A stretch of DNA of 64,000 nucleotides from Thalassobius sp. I31.1 (GCF_003031585.1 NZ_PWAA01000064.1:62001-126000), one strand, 5' to 3'. Positions 42,895 to 52,129 are shown, numbered from the stretch's first letter. Program-made: numbers and translations. The notes: generated by a model from the letters alone, not told the origin.

Positions 42895-43400
42895 AGATCC
42901 TGACGCACCAGATCCTGAATATGGATAGCAACAATCGGTTCGCCCAGCTGTCGACGTGCGGTTTCCAGTAACGCGTTGCGCAGCAATGTCATCTTATTGG
43001 TATCGGTAAACGCCCCGTCAAACCCGCCGATATTGGCATGATTGAACATGACCTGCAGAAAAGCATCGCGCAGTTTGGGTTGCTGCCGGAAGACTTCCTC
43101 TGTGTTTCCGGGCAGCACTTCGACGTTTAGGGACATAACAACCAGGGCAACAATTTTGTCGTCATCCACAACGGAAACCACAAACTGATTGGAAAAGCGC
43201 ACAAATTCATTCTGGGTGGAATCTGTGACCTCTTCTTCAGCTGGCTCAGCCTCTGTTTCCTCAGCCATCATGACGTCCCCCGGGCCGCAGGGATGGATTT
43301 CCATGGGCGGTTCCGGCGGGGGGCGCAAAGCAACCCCTGCACCAATGCCAATACCGGTGCCCACCAGGGCAAGAAGGATAGGTAAAAGTTTTCCCAACAT
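42891..43400 (-). CDS. fliL: Flagellar basal-body-associated protein FliL
   Basis: A 169-residue single-pass protein. The N-terminal LLPILLALVGTGIGIGAGVAL is the membrane segment, followed by an acidic linker and the periplasmic FliL domain with VVSLNVEV-like strands (VVMSLNVEVLPGNTEEVF) and FLQVMFNHANIGGFDG; the C-terminus IVAIHIQDLVRQDL is typical. FliL surrounds the stator at the motor. It is the last gene of the minus-strand flagellar operon. Confidence 0.88.
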   Translation of the reverse strand: MLGKLLPILLALVGTGIGIGAGVALRPPPEPPMEIHPCGPGDVMMAEETEAEPAEEEVTDSTQNEFVRFSNQFVVSVVDDDKIVALVVMSLNVEVLPGNTEEVFRQQPKLRDAFLQVMFNHANIGGFDGAFTDTNKMTLLRNALLETARRQLGEPIVAIHIQDLVRQDL

Positions 43401-43415
43401 CAGAATCTCCGTTGA

Positions 43416-44144
43416 TCAGAACGGCAGGATGACGTCAGCAATCTGCTGGCCAATCCGCGGTTGCTGAACATCCGAAATTTGTCCACGTCCGCCATAAGAA
43501 ATCCGGGCTGACGCGATTTTGTCATAGGTGATCTCATTCTGACGCGAGATATCTTCAGGCCGCACATAGCCCGACACCAGCAATTCGCGCAGTTCAAAAT
43601 TCACCCGTACTTCCTGTGATCCCTGAAGGGCCAGAACCCCATTGGGCAGAACCTCAACCACAGTTGCCGCAACGCGTAATTCAAGCTTTTCATTCCGGCT
43701 GACCGTGCCGCTGCCGGCGGACGCACTGGATGAATTTGTCTGAACCAACGGATCAACTGTCGCCCCCGCGGGCAGTCCTTCTGCGATGCGTTGCGGAATG
43801 CCCAGAAGCTGCGGAACGCCCATGCTTTCATTCCCTGATCGCGAACGGTTGGTGGCATTGGAAATTTCGGCCTTATCATCAATCTCGATCACCACCGTCA
43901 GAATATCGCCACGGACGGCAGCCCGCCTGTCGCCCAGCAAAGATCCCCGGTTGCGCGTCCACAGCGATGCCCCATCTGTGGCTTGTTCAGGCGTGATCGA
44001 AACGGGCAGGCCCGGCGTGACCATTGCGGCCTGTTCTGCGCCACCCTCTGGTGGGATAAAGGCCGGTGCGCGCCCGACATTTTCCAGACGGGAACAGGCC
44101 ATAAGTGACAAGAGAGACAGCAAAGTCAGGCATAAACGTATCAT
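43416..44144 (-). CDS. flgH: Flagellar L-ring protein FlgH
   Basis: A 242-residue outer-membrane lipoprotein. The signal peptide ends in LMAC with the lipid-bearing Cys17. Later motifs SLLGDRRAAVRGDILTVVIEIDD and GVLALQGSQEVRVNFELRELLVSGYVRPEDI are characteristic of FlgH, which forms the L-ring. The gene ends 15 bases before fliL begins and starts 12 bases after flgA ends, in the order flgG-flgA-flgH common in alphaproteobacteria. Confidence 0.95.
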   Translation of the reverse strand: MIRLCLTLLSLLSLMACSRLENVGRAPAFIPPEGGAEQAAMVTPGLPVSITPEQATDGASLWTRNRGSLLGDRRAAVRGDILTVVIEIDDKAEISNATNRSRSGNESMGVPQLLGIPQRIAEGLPAGATVDPLVQTNSSSASAGSGTVSRNEKLELRVAATVVEVLPNGVLALQGSQEVRVNFELRELLVSGYVRPEDISRQNEITYDKIASARISYGGRGQISDVQQPRIGQQIADVILPF

Positions 44145-44156
44145 CGGGTTTCCTTA

Positions 44157-44582
44157 TTAATTCTGAACAAGCACAGACCCATCCGCCATGGCGCGGCCAC
44201 TGACGGTGGTGCGGGAGGACAGGTTCATAATGCGGACAAATTCGCCGGGGGCAGCGCGATCAAGCGCACGACCTTCAGTGGTGATTAAAAGGCCTGCCGA
44301 ACTGTAGATCAGCGGCACAACCTGATTGCGTTGCACCACGGTCGCGGGGCCGACATCACCTGGCCGGATCGGACGCCCGGCATATAGCGTAACCCGTGTT
44401 TCCAACCCTTCCACTTCGCTGACCTGTGTAAAACTGCCGGTGGCGGTCCCTTCAGACACGATCAGATCGGATGCATGCAGAATGGTCTGGCTGCGAATTG
44501 TTCGGGCGGCGATCAGGGTTTCCGCCAAGGCAGATTCCCACATGAAAAACCACAGGGATGATATGATAATAAGATGTTTCAT
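44157..44582 (-). CDS. flgA: Flagellar P-ring assembly chaperone FlgA
   Basis: A 141-residue exported protein, shorter than the enteric form but usual for alphaproteobacteria. After a signal peptide ending near ALA, the SAF domain is visible (AARTIRSQTILHASDLIVSEG, RPIRPGDVGPATVVQRNQVVPLIY) and the C-terminal strand VSGRAMADGSVLVQN closes the fold. It helps FlgI assemble the P-ring in the periplasm. Its start overlaps the flgG stop by one base. flgI itself is not in the window. Confidence 0.9.
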   Translation of the reverse strand: MKHLIIISSLWFFMWESALAETLIAARTIRSQTILHASDLIVSEGTATGSFTQVSEVEGLETRVTLYAGRPIRPGDVGPATVVQRNQVVPLIYSSAGLLITTEGRALDRAAPGEFVRIMNLSSRTTVSGRAMADGSVLVQN

Positions 44583-45367
44583 CAGCGGATCTGTGTGGTT
44601 GCGCCAAGCATCTGATCGGCGGCGGTGATGACTTTGGCGTTCAGTTCATACCCGCGCTGGGCTTCGATCAGTTCGGTCACTTCGCGCACCGCATCAACAG
44701 AACTGTCCTCAAGATAACCTTGCCGCAAAGTACCCAACCCGTCGACGCCGGGCGTTCCCACCGTTGCGGGGCCGGATGCCGGAGTTTCCAGGAACAGGTT
44801 TGACCCAATCGCTTCCAACCCTTTGGAGTTGGTGAAGTTTGCCAGCGTCAATGTACCGATCTGCTGGGCCTGAACCTGGCCGGTGAAATAGGCGTAAACT
44901 TCGCCTTCCGCGTTGATGGAAATGCTGCGCGCATCTGTGGGGATCGTGATGTCCGGCACCACCGGATAACCATCTGATGTCACAATCTGCCCTTCACCGC
45001 TGCGCTTTAACCCGCCATCACGTGTATAGGCCGCGGCCCCATCCGGCATGGTGACTTCAAGATATCCGTTGCCTTCAATCGCAAGATCCAGATCATTGCC
45101 CGTGGCCGAAAGTGAACCCTGTGCCAGTTGCACCGAAACCGATGTTGGCCGCACGCCCAGGCCCAGCTGCACGCCCGTCGGAACGACCGTACCATCGGCG
45201 GCATTGATTGTGCCGGGGCGGGTCATCTGTTGATAATGCAGATCTGCAAATTCCGCCCGCCGTGCGTTGTAACCCGTTGTGTTCATATTCGCGAGGTTTT
45301 GGGAAATCGTTTCAACCCGCATTTGCTGGGCGCTCATGCCCGTTGCGGCTATTTTCAGTGCGCGCAT
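44582..45367 (-). CDS. flgG: Flagellar distal rod protein FlgG
   Basis: A 261-residue rod protein, the usual length. N-terminal ALKIAATGMSAQQMRVETISQNLANMNTTGY is the flagellar rod motif; the central variable domain contains LGLGVRPTSVS; the C-terminus SSVDAVREVTELIEAQRGYELNAKVI is the conserved coiled end. FlgG builds the distal rod. It lies between flgF and flgA on the same strand, 12 bases after flgF. Confidence 0.97.
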   Translation of the reverse strand: MRALKIAATGMSAQQMRVETISQNLANMNTTGYNARRAEFADLHYQQMTRPGTINAADGTVVPTGVQLGLGVRPTSVSVQLAQGSLSATGNDLDLAIEGNGYLEVTMPDGAAAYTRDGGLKRSGEGQIVTSDGYPVVPDITIPTDARSISINAEGEVYAYFTGQVQAQQIGTLTLANFTNSKGLEAIGSNLFLETPASGPATVGTPGVDGLGTLRQGYLEDSSVDAVREVTELIEAQRGYELNAKVITAADQMLGATTQIR

Positions 45368-45379
45368 ATCCGTCCCTCC

Positions 45380-46099
45380 TTATGATGCACCCAGCGTGCG
45401 CATGACGCTGCGAATGCGTTCGTCTTCCTGATCCATAAAGCCCTGGCCCAGTTCGTAAGCGCGCTGCACTTCGATCATCCGGGTGATTTCGGCCACAGGA
45501 TCCACGTTCGAATTTTCAATAAACCCCTGCACAATCGCGCTGCCTTCCACCGGCAGAACGCCTGCTTCTGAAATAAAGCGCACGCCGTCTTCGCGTTGCA
45601 TCAGGTTCGGATCGGCGGGCTGATACAGGCCGATCTGCGCAAGCGGGGTATCCCCCGCTGACAATGTGCCATCCGCCGCCAGACTTATTGTGTCGGCGTC
45701 AGGTGGCACAAAAACCGGCGCGCCGCCATTATCCAGCAGGCGATAACCTTCGGGTGTTACCAGTTCGCCTTCTGCACTTGGGGTGAAATTGCCCGCGCGA
45801 CTTAACCGGTCGCCCGCCGGGGTTTCGATTAGAAAGAAGCCGGGGCCTTCAATCGCAAAATCAAATGTCCCATTGGTTTGGGTCAGCGTGCCCTGCACCA
45901 TGGATGTATTATGTGCGCTGGCGGTTGCCATCGACAGGCTGTCGCTTTCACCGTCCAGCCGTTTGATATGTTCGGCAAAAATCAGACCTTCCCGGCGATA
46001 ACCGCTTGTCGACATATTGGCCAGATTATTGGCCACAGTCTGCATTTCGCGCATTAAACCGGATTGCCGGGTCAGCGTAGTATAGCCTGCGTTATCCAT
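45380..46099 (-). CDS. flgF: Flagellar proximal rod protein FlgF
   Basis: A 239-residue rod protein with the N-terminal QSGLMREMQTVANNLANMSTSGYRR and C-terminal NSNVDPVAEITRMIEVQRAYELGQGF motifs. It is slightly shorter than FlgG and lacks the ATGM start motif, as expected for FlgF. Its start is one base after the fliQ stop, so the genes are coupled. Confidence 0.95.
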   Translation of the reverse strand: MDNAGYTTLTRQSGLMREMQTVANNLANMSTSGYRREGLIFAEHIKRLDGESDSLSMATASAHNTSMVQGTLTQTNGTFDFAIEGPGFFLIETPAGDRLSRAGNFTPSAEGELVTPEGYRLLDNGGAPVFVPPDADTISLAADGTLSAGDTPLAQIGLYQPADPNLMQREDGVRFISEAGVLPVEGSAIVQGFIENSNVDPVAEITRMIEVQRAYELGQGFMDQEDERIRSVMRTLGAS

Positions 46100-46100
46100 C

Positions 46101-46367
46101 TTAACCTCCTGATATCAGAGGAATAATCTGACCCTGAAAAAAACTGACCAGGGTTTTTGACATGAAGTTCATCGAAGCCCAGAAAACGATGACAATCGCC
46201 AGAAGTTTTGGCACGAATGTCAGGGTCATTTCCTGAACCGATGTCAGCGCCTGGAACAGTCCGACGATCAGGCCCGCGATCAGGGCCACGGCCAGGATCG
46301 GGGTTGACGTGATCACCGTGACCCAAAGGCCCTGGCGAAGAACATCGAAGAAGACAGCTTCGCTCAT
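46101..46367 (-). CDS. fliQ: Flagellar export apparatus protein FliQ
   Basis: An 88-residue protein with two membrane helices (GLWVTVITSTPILAVALIAGLIVGLFQALT and VPKLLAIVIVFWASMNFMSKTLVSFF) separated by the conserved SVQEMTLTF loop. It is part of the export gate with FliP and FliR, which are not in the window. The start at 46367 (MSEAVFF) is preferred; an upstream ATG at 46415 lies in fliE. It follows fliE by ten bases. Confidence 0.93.
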   Translation of the reverse strand: MSEAVFFDVLRQGLWVTVITSTPILAVALIAGLIVGLFQALTSVQEMTLTFVPKLLAIVIVFWASMNFMSKTLVSFFQGQIIPLISGG

Positions 46368-46377
46368 AACACGCCCC

Positions 46378-46668
46378 TTACACCGGCATCCGCAGGATTT
46401 CCTGGTAAGCTTCAACCACTTTGTCCCGTACGGTCACGGCGGTTTCCACCGCAAGTTCCGTCTGGGCCAGCGCCTGAACAAGCGCGTGGGAATCTGCCCC
46501 GCCGGTCATGGCGGCCTTTGCGGTTTCTTCACCCTGTCGCAGGGTTTGCGCGAAATCTCCGGCCAGTTGGCCAAAGCCTGACGCCGCTTCCTCTGCCCCC
46601 GTTTTAGGGGCAGTGGCCGGGCGTGTTGCCGCATATTGCTGCGCGGCGAGTGTGGAACGGATATCCAT
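46378..46668 (-). CDS. fliE: Flagellar hook-basal body protein FliE
   Basis: A 96-residue helical protein joining the MS-ring to the rod. The C-terminal half is conserved: GGADSHALVQALAQTELAVETAVTVRDKVVEAYQEILRMPV, with the final RMPV typical of FliE. It lies between flgC and fliQ, the classical flgB-flgC-fliE order. AAAGGAG precedes its start. Confidence 0.95.
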   Translation of the reverse strand: MDIRSTLAAQQYAATRPATAPKTGAEEAASGFGQLAGDFAQTLRQGEETAKAAMTGGADSHALVQALAQTELAVETAVTVRDKVVEAYQEILRMPV

Positions 46669-46679
46669 TCTTTTCTCCT

Positions 46680-47075
46680 TTACCGGCGCAGAAGCTGAAG
46701 CAGGCTGGACGACATTTGCCGCGCCTGATCAAACATTTTGAGGTTCGCCTCATAGCTGCGCTGTGCTTCGCGCGCATCTGCGATTTCGACCACCAGATCG
46801 ACATTCGATCCATCATAATGGCCACTTTCATCAGCGAGCGGATGAGACGGATCAAAGATCTGCTCTGGCGCGCTGCGGTCCAGTTGCACCGGACCTGTCT
46901 GCACCTGTCCGGTGCGTGCCCCCTGGGACAGAACTTCTTCGAAGTTCACGGTTTTCCGGTGAAATCCCGGGGTATCTGCATTTGCTATGTTCTCTGACAC
47001 ATGGCGCAGGCGGGTGGATTGTGCCTTCATGCCGCTTGCGGACAGGGCCAGGGTATCGCTGAAATCAGTCATCAT
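46680..47075 (-). CDS. flgC: Flagellar proximal rod protein FlgC
   Basis: A 131-residue rod protein. ALSASGMKAQSTRLRHVSENIANADTPGF is the N-terminal rod motif and NVDLVVEIADAREAQRSYEANLKMFDQARQM the C-terminal one. It follows flgB by six bases and precedes fliE by eleven. Confidence 0.95.
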   Translation of the reverse strand: MMTDFSDTLALSASGMKAQSTRLRHVSENIANADTPGFHRKTVNFEEVLSQGARTGQVQTGPVQLDRSAPEQIFDPSHPLADESGHYDGSNVDLVVEIADAREAQRSYEANLKMFDQARQMSSSLLQLLRR

Positions 47076-47081
47076 GTGTTC

Positions 47082-47468
47082 CTATCGGCCAATGGCTGTG
47101 CGCAAGATGTTCAGGGAAGAACTGTAAACCGTCAGCGCTTTGTCATGCTGACGTTTCACATCTGTCGCGGTCAGCATTTCCTGTTCCAGGGAAACAGTGT
47201 TGCCATTGGGGCTTTCTGTTCCCGGATCCTGACGGATCTGCAACGGCACCGAATATGCGCTTTCACCAGGCAAAAAATGTCCGGGTCGGGTGCTGCGCAG
47301 GCCATCACTGGTCTGGTTCTGATATGTGTCACTGAAAGAGGCAACATCCCGCGCCTTATACCCGGGGGTATCGGCGTTCGCGATGTTCTGCGCCACGGCA
47401 CTCTGGCGTGTGGCGGCGTGTCGGGCCATGGCATCGGCCATGTTGAAGATTTCTATCTTATTAAGCAT
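47082..47468 (-). CDS. flgB: Flagellar proximal rod protein FlgB
   Basis: A 128-residue rod protein starting at 47468 (MLNKIEIFNMAD); the longer frame up to 47630 has no support and runs into fliI. It has ARHAATRQSAVAQNIANADTPGYKARDV and ends with SLEQEMLTATDVKRQHDKALTVYSSSL. It is the first gene of the minus-strand operon flgB-flgC-fliE-fliQ-flgF-flgG-flgA-flgH-fliL and is divergent from fliI with a 92-bp shared promoter region. Confidence 0.95.
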   Translation of the reverse strand: MLNKIEIFNMADAMARHAATRQSAVAQNIANADTPGYKARDVASFSDTYQNQTSDGLRSTRPGHFLPGESAYSVPLQIRQDPGTESPNGNTVSLEQEMLTATDVKRQHDKALTVYSSSLNILRTAIGR

Positions 47469-47560
47469 CGGGGCTTCTCCCACGTGCGGTTTCAACCAAG
47501 ATTTAACCCTGATTCCTTTAGAAATGGTTTCAATCGATATGAACGTAGTGAAAGCAGCCC

Positions 47561-48916
47561 ATGACAGAGACCGTGAAAACCAGACCAGAACACAAGGCCG
47601 GGCTGAGAAACCTGTTGGCCGAATTCGCAACTCTCAGGGCGACACAGCCCGTCGGCAGGATCACGGAAGTTTCCGGAAACACCCTTTCTGTCAAAGGGTT
47701 GTCTTATAAGGCAGGGCTTGGGGATCAGGTCAGCATTCACTGTTCCAGCGGAATTGTGTCCGGGGGCGAAGTGCTGCAGCTGAACCGGGAAACTCTGACG
47801 ATTATGCCGGATCAGAATCTGGAAGGGGTCGCCATTGGGGACGAAGTCATCCTGACCGGCCAGAACACGATTGCACCCGATAACAGTTGGATCGGCCATG
47901 TGATTGATCCCTTTGGTCGTGCAATTGACGGATCTTTTCTGATGCGCGGCGTGAACGAATACCCTTTGCGCGGGAAACCCCCGCTTGCCACGGAACGGCG
48001 CGGTTTTGGGGAACGTCTTGAAACGGGTACCGCTGTGTTTAATACGTTGCTGCCTATTGTGCGGGGTCAGCGGATTGGCCTTTTTGCGGGGTCGGGCGTG
48101 GGCAAATCCACCTTGCTGGCGAAGCTCGCACGCAACGTGCAGGCCGATATTGTGGTGATCGCCCTGATCGGTGAACGTGGTCGCGAAGTCCGGGAGTTTG
48201 TTGAAAATGTGCTGGGGCCAGAAGGCATGGCACGGGCGGTTGTTGTGGCCGCGACGTCTGATCAGTCACCGCTTGTGCGCCGCCAATGCGCACTGACCGC
48301 GATGAGTGTTGCAGAAAATTTCCGGGATCAGGGGCAACATGTATTACTGCTTGCAGATTCCATCACGCGGTTTGCCGAAGCCCATCGCGAAATTGCCCTG
48401 GCGTCAGGTGAACCAGCGTCTTTGCGGGGCTTTCCCCCGTCGACCAGCCATATGATTATGTCGCTGTGCGAACGCGCCGGGCCTGGTGGCGAAAACGGGG
48501 GCGATATCACTGGCGTATTTTCAGTTCTTGTGGCCGGATCAGATATGGATGAACCGATTGCAGATATTCTGCGGGGCGTGCTTGACGGTCATGTCGTGCT
48601 GGATCGGCAGATTGCGGAACGCGGACGGTTTCCGGCGGTAGATCTGCTGCGATCTGTGTCCCGCAGCCTGCCCGGTGCCGCAAGTGATGCGGAAAATGCC
48701 CTGATCACCCGTGCACGCCGATTGCTTGGGGCTTATGACAGGGCAGAAATGATGATCCAGGCCGGGCTGTATCTTGCCGGGTCAGATCCGGTTGTTGACG
48801 CCGCCATTCGGGTCTGGCCCGGCCTTGATCGGTTTTTGTCCGAAGATGACATGGGCTGCTGTGCGGATAGCTTTACACGGCTTGAACAGGTTCTGGCGGC
48901 AGAAGAGGGGGCGTAA
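47561..48916 (+). CDS. fliI: Flagellum-specific ATPase FliI
   Basis: A 451-residue F1-beta-like ATPase that powers flagellar export. Walker A is GSGVGKST near residue 179; Walker B is HVLLLADSITRFAEAHREI near residue 262, and GFPPSTSHMIMSLCERAG follows. The N-terminal beta barrel carries VGRITEVSGNTLSVKGL. It is the only plus-strand gene in the flagellar block and converges with the DUF1217 gene. Confidence 0.96.
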   Translation: MTETVKTRPEHKAGLRNLLAEFATLRATQPVGRITEVSGNTLSVKGLSYKAGLGDQVSIHCSSGIVSGGEVLQLNRETLTIMPDQNLEGVAIGDEVILTGQNTIAPDNSWIGHVIDPFGRAIDGSFLMRGVNEYPLRGKPPLATERRGFGERLETGTAVFNTLLPIVRGQRIGLFAGSGVGKSTLLAKLARNVQADIVVIALIGERGREVREFVENVLGPEGMARAVVVAATSDQSPLVRRQCALTAMSVAENFRDQGQHVLLLADSITRFAEAHREIALASGEPASLRGFPPSTSHMIMSLCERAGPGGENGGDITGVFSVLVAGSDMDEPIADILRGVLDGHVVLDRQIAERGRFPAVDLLRSVSRSLPGAASDAENALITRARRLLGAYDRAEMMIQAGLYLAGSDPVVDAAIRVWPGLDRFLSEDDMGCCADSFTRLEQVLAAEEGA

Positions 48917-48921
48917 AGTAT

Positions 48922-49716
48922 TTATCCTGACTGTAGCAACGTCAGGGCCGTCTGGCTGGCTGATGTCTGGGCATTGAAATTTTGCGCCTCAGATCGGATC
49001 AGAAAATTCCGGATCAGTTTTTCCCGCATCTCAGGTTGATTGAATTGTTCAATGCTGTCAGTCCCAAAATCCCGTATTGCCCTGTCACGGTACACTTCCA
49101 GCTGTCTGTCCAGATCCAGGGCTGCGAAACTTGCAGGCATTCCGAAGGCCGTATCAAACACCTGCCTTAGCGGGGCATTGCCCATCACGGTATACCATTT
49201 TGCTGTATCCGATATGCTTCTGTCAGACAGAACCTGCAGATCACGTTCCGCCCCCAATGCAAGACGCATATCTGCGTTTTGATCCCCTACCGCGATTTCA
49301 AACCGGTTGTTCTGGAAAGCCGTCGTAATTTCCGTCGGAAAGTCGGACAGCTGGGTGCGCGGCACGTCAAAATCGCCAAATCCGAAAGCCTGGGCGAATT
49401 CAAGATACCGTTTGTCGGCCAGCCTGTTTGCAAGGCTTGCGGTATCCAGTGTGTCGCTTTCCAGGATCTGTTGAACAAAAGCCTTACTGTTGATGTCTTC
49501 TTCAAGCCCGAAAGCCCCAAGCGCGACCTCAAGCAGTTGTCGATCATTGACCAGTTGCTCAGCTGTCTGAACAGCCCCGATCTTCTGTTCAAAATTCTGC
49601 ACCTGGCGTGTAATTTGCGCGCCTTGTTCGAAGGTTTCCTGCTGTTGATCCAGCGTGCGGGAAAGGAACGTCCAGCCTGGATACCCCGTGAAAGGCAGGA
49701 CGGGCTGAAAGCTCAT
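48922..49716 (-). CDS. DUF1217 family flagellar protein
   Basis: A 264-residue helical protein starting SFQPVLPFTGYPGWTFLSRTLDQQQ, the standard start of DUF1217 proteins found only beside flagellar genes in alphaproteobacteria. Repeated helices such as NRLADKRYLEFAQAFGFGD fit the family. The molecular role is not established. Its start overlaps the flbT stop by four bases, so it belongs to the flagellin-flaF-flbT transcript. Confidence 0.85.
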   Translation of the reverse strand: MSFQPVLPFTGYPGWTFLSRTLDQQQETFEQGAQITRQVQNFEQKIGAVQTAEQLVNDRQLLEVALGAFGLEEDINSKAFVQQILESDTLDTASLANRLADKRYLEFAQAFGFGDFDVPRTQLSDFPTEITTAFQNNRFEIAVGDQNADMRLALGAERDLQVLSDRSISDTAKWYTVMGNAPLRQVFDTAFGMPASFAALDLDRQLEVYRDRAIRDFGTDSIEQFNQPEMREKLIRNFLIRSEAQNFNAQTSASQTALTLLQSG

Positions 49717-50126
49717 GACGTGACCGCCTGTGCACTGGCCAGTAACCGCTCTTCGCGGGGCAGCAAAGCGCGCAAAGCTTTCAGAGCCTGATAAAACTGA
49801 TCACCCACCACAGCTTCGGTCGCTACGGCCATCTGGCGCCGGCTGTCATCATCTGTAAACACTTGGCTAAGCTGTTCAATCCCACGGATCAGCTGCATTC
49901 GGGCCTCTTCTTTGTCCGCATCACCGGACAGAATAAGCTGGGCTATATAGCAAACCCGTTTGACCGGGGTTTTGACATCTTCGGGGTGGATTGCATCACG
50001 CAGCCGAAGGATGTTGGCATTTGGGGTGATAATGGACAGGCGGGAACGCCGGTCGCCGTTTTCAATAACGGCACCATTGATCAGAACCCGTTCTCTTGGG
50101 GCGAGTTTCAGAACAAGACCACTCAT
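49713..50126 (-). CDS. flbT: Flagellin translation regulator FlbT
   Basis: A 137-residue protein with the FlbT core LVLKLAPRERVLINGAVIENGDRRSRL and ILRLRDAIHPEDVKTPVKRVCYIAQ. In Caulobacter FlbT binds flagellin mRNA and represses its translation until the hook is complete. It overlaps flaF and the DUF1217 gene by four bases each, consistent with one operon. Confidence 0.93.
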   Translation of the reverse strand: MSGLVLKLAPRERVLINGAVIENGDRRSRLSIITPNANILRLRDAIHPEDVKTPVKRVCYIAQLILSGDADKEEARMQLIRGIEQLSQVFTDDDSRRQMAVATEAVVGDQFYQALKALRALLPREERLLASAQAVTS

Positions 50127-50503
50127 GACGTGCCATCCTGGGCGCGCAGACCGCGCATTATGGCTGTGTTGATCTCAACCAGCGCTGTCAGATCTGCATC
50201 GCCGCGCAGAACCTTGCTGCTGTGTTGTGTTGTGAACTCTGCAAGGCTGAAGATCCGGGCGCGCAAGTCCATCGGCAGGGCGTTGTCATCACTGACAACC
50301 GCCGAAGCCAGGCGTGACCAGAGCTGTCGGTTGTCATGGATGGCATGGGCAATTTCAGGGATGTTTTTGGGGTCACGTGCCGCTGCATACATCAGCTTAC
50401 GCGTAACTGTGGCGAAGGCTTCGTATTCATTTGCACTTGGGGTGCGGATGGTCGAGGCATTTGCACCGGAATAGGCCGTTTTGGCCATGTGATATGCGTT
50501 CAC
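50123..50503 (-). CDS. flaF: Flagellar biosynthesis regulator FlaF
   Basis: A 126-residue protein with a GTG start at 50503, chosen because GGAAGGA ends seven bases before it and the product then begins NAYHMAKTAYSG, as FlaF proteins do; an ATG at 50533 would place the ribosome site inside the gene. RTPSANEYEAFATVTRKLM and WSRLASAVVSDDNALPMDLRARIFSLAEF are family motifs. FlaF is needed for flagellin production and counteracts FlbT. Confidence 0.92.
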   Translation of the reverse strand: MNAYHMAKTAYSGANASTIRTPSANEYEAFATVTRKLMYAAARDPKNIPEIAHAIHDNRQLWSRLASAVVSDDNALPMDLRARIFSLAEFTTQHSSKVLRGDADLTALVEINTAIMRGLRAQDGTS

Positions 50504-50561
50504 GTCATTTCCTTCCAATGACAGCAAATTCAATACACGGGTTTTACCGCGGGCTGGATGA

Positions 50562-50581
50562 CAGAGCCCCTGGGGGCTCTG
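50562..50581 (-). terminator. Hairpin after the flagellin gene
   Basis: Nine-pair stem CAGAGCCCC / GGGGCTCTG with a two-base loop, 16 bases past the flagellin stop on the minus strand. Without a T-run it may attenuate rather than end transcription into flaF, or protect the flagellin mRNA. Confidence 0.5.
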
Positions 50582-50596
50582 CCGGAATTATGGCTG

Positions 50597-52129
50597 TTAA
50601 CGGAACAGCGACAGGATGGATTGTGGCGCCTGGTTCGCAATCGACAGGGATTGTACGCCCAGCTGTTGTTGCACCTGCAAGGCCTGCAGTCTGGTGGAGG
50701 CTTCTTCCATGTTTGCATCGACCATCGTACCGATACCCGACTTAAGAGAGTCGGTCAGTTTGCCAATGAAACTTGACTGAGTTTCAATTCGCCCCTGTGC
50801 CGAACCAAGTGCCGCGGCTGAGTCAATCGAGGTATTGATCAGTGTTTCAATGTTCCCAAGGGCCGCATTGGCGGATTCATTTGTGGTCACATCAATACTG
50901 TCGAGACCAAACAGGCCACCCGAGGCAGTACCACCGTCAGCAGCGGCAAGCGCAATCGACAAATCAGTGTCACTGTTGTTGTCGATCTTCAGGCTGGCTT
51001 GTCCTGTGGTGCTGTCGATTGAAACCTGGGTCGTAACTCCTTCAAGGGCTGCGCTGTCGACAGCCGTTTTCAGGCCACGGGCCACATCTGCAAAGCTTTC
51101 ACCTTTACCTGCGGTGTAGAAATATGCAGTTCCGCCAACGGATGCCTGATAGCTGTTGCCTTCCTGCGGTGTTGCCGCTGTGGTGAAGTCGATCTGTTCT
51201 GCGCGCTGTGCGATGTCGCCAGAGGTATCCGTCAGGCCTGATGCGCCGTTCAGATCTGTGATCTGGTTGGTGTTTGCATCTGTCGCAGTGGAGATGCTGA
51301 CTTCTTCAAATGCCCGTGTCGAGGAAATTGAAACTGTACCAGCGGTGCTGCCATCAACGACAATGCCATCAAGATCAAGCGCTTGCAGGGCGGTCGAAAG
51401 ACCGGCGGCCATCGCATCCTGATCTTCACCGCCCGTCGCCGCAGTATAGGTAACGGTTTGACCTGCAACGGTGATGGAAGCTGTCTGGCCCGCAGTCCAG
51501 GAACCTGATCCAAGCGTTACAATCGCTTCATTGGCATCATTGGTGATATCTGGTTCCGCGACGTCCGCGTTTACGATCTGACCGCTCAGTGAGCTGCCAG
51601 TACCAACGCCGTTCACACCGGCAGAGGTGCTCAGGTCCTGGCGATTGACGGTGATGTTGCTCGCGTTGACGACGCCGTTGCCCTGACGATCAAGTGAGGA
51701 CAGGATGTTCACATCTTCCGTGCCTTTCAGCAGGTTCAGACCATTGAACTGCGCGGCTTCTACGATGGATGTTACCTGACCTGTAAGGGCCTCAATATCC
51801 GTCTGGATCTTTTCACGATCAACGTTTTGTTCCTGGGCCGCAACAACTTTGCCTTTAATCTGTGTCAGAAGGTCGGTTACGGTTTCAGTCGCAGAACGTG
51901 CAACGGTGATTGTACTTTCGCCAAGGGCGAGACTGTCTGAAATTGCCTGAAAACCTGCCACGTCTGACTCCATCGTTTTAGAAATCGCCCAGATTGCGGC
52001 GTTATCTTTCGCGGATTCAATGGTTTTCCCGGTAGAGATCTCGGCTTGTGTTTTCGTCAGATTGTCGTTGATAGAATTCAGTGTCTGCAGCGCGACCATC
52101 GCACTGGTGTTCGTCAGAATACTGGACAT
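50597..52129 (-). CDS. Flagellin
   Basis: A 510-residue flagellin. The D0/D1 N-terminus is SILTNTSAMVALQTLNSINDNL with KTIESAKDNAAIWAISKTMESD; the C-terminus ends LGVQSLSIANQAPQSILSLFR. The middle 300 residues are Thr/Ala/Ser/Asp-rich and strand-forming, as in surface-exposed D2/D3 domains. A clear ribosome site (AAGGA) precedes the start. It leads the minus-strand group flagellin-flaF-flbT-DUF1217. Flagellins are common targets of nonulosonic acid O-glycosylation; whether the island's sugar goes here is unknown. Confidence 0.96.
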   Translation of the reverse strand: MSSILTNTSAMVALQTLNSINDNLTKTQAEISTGKTIESAKDNAAIWAISKTMESDVAGFQAISDSLALGESTITVARSATETVTDLLTQIKGKVVAAQEQNVDREKIQTDIEALTGQVTSIVEAAQFNGLNLLKGTEDVNILSSLDRQGNGVVNASNITVNRQDLSTSAGVNGVGTGSSLSGQIVNADVAEPDITNDANEAIVTLGSGSWTAGQTASITVAGQTVTYTAATGGEDQDAMAAGLSTALQALDLDGIVVDGSTAGTVSISSTRAFEEVSISTATDANTNQITDLNGASGLTDTSGDIAQRAEQIDFTTAATPQEGNSYQASVGGTAYFYTAGKGESFADVARGLKTAVDSAALEGVTTQVSIDSTTGQASLKIDNNSDTDLSIALAAADGGTASGGLFGLDSIDVTTNESANAALGNIETLINTSIDSAAALGSAQGRIETQSSFIGKLTDSLKSGIGTMVDANMEEASTRLQALQVQQQLGVQSLSIANQAPQSILSLFR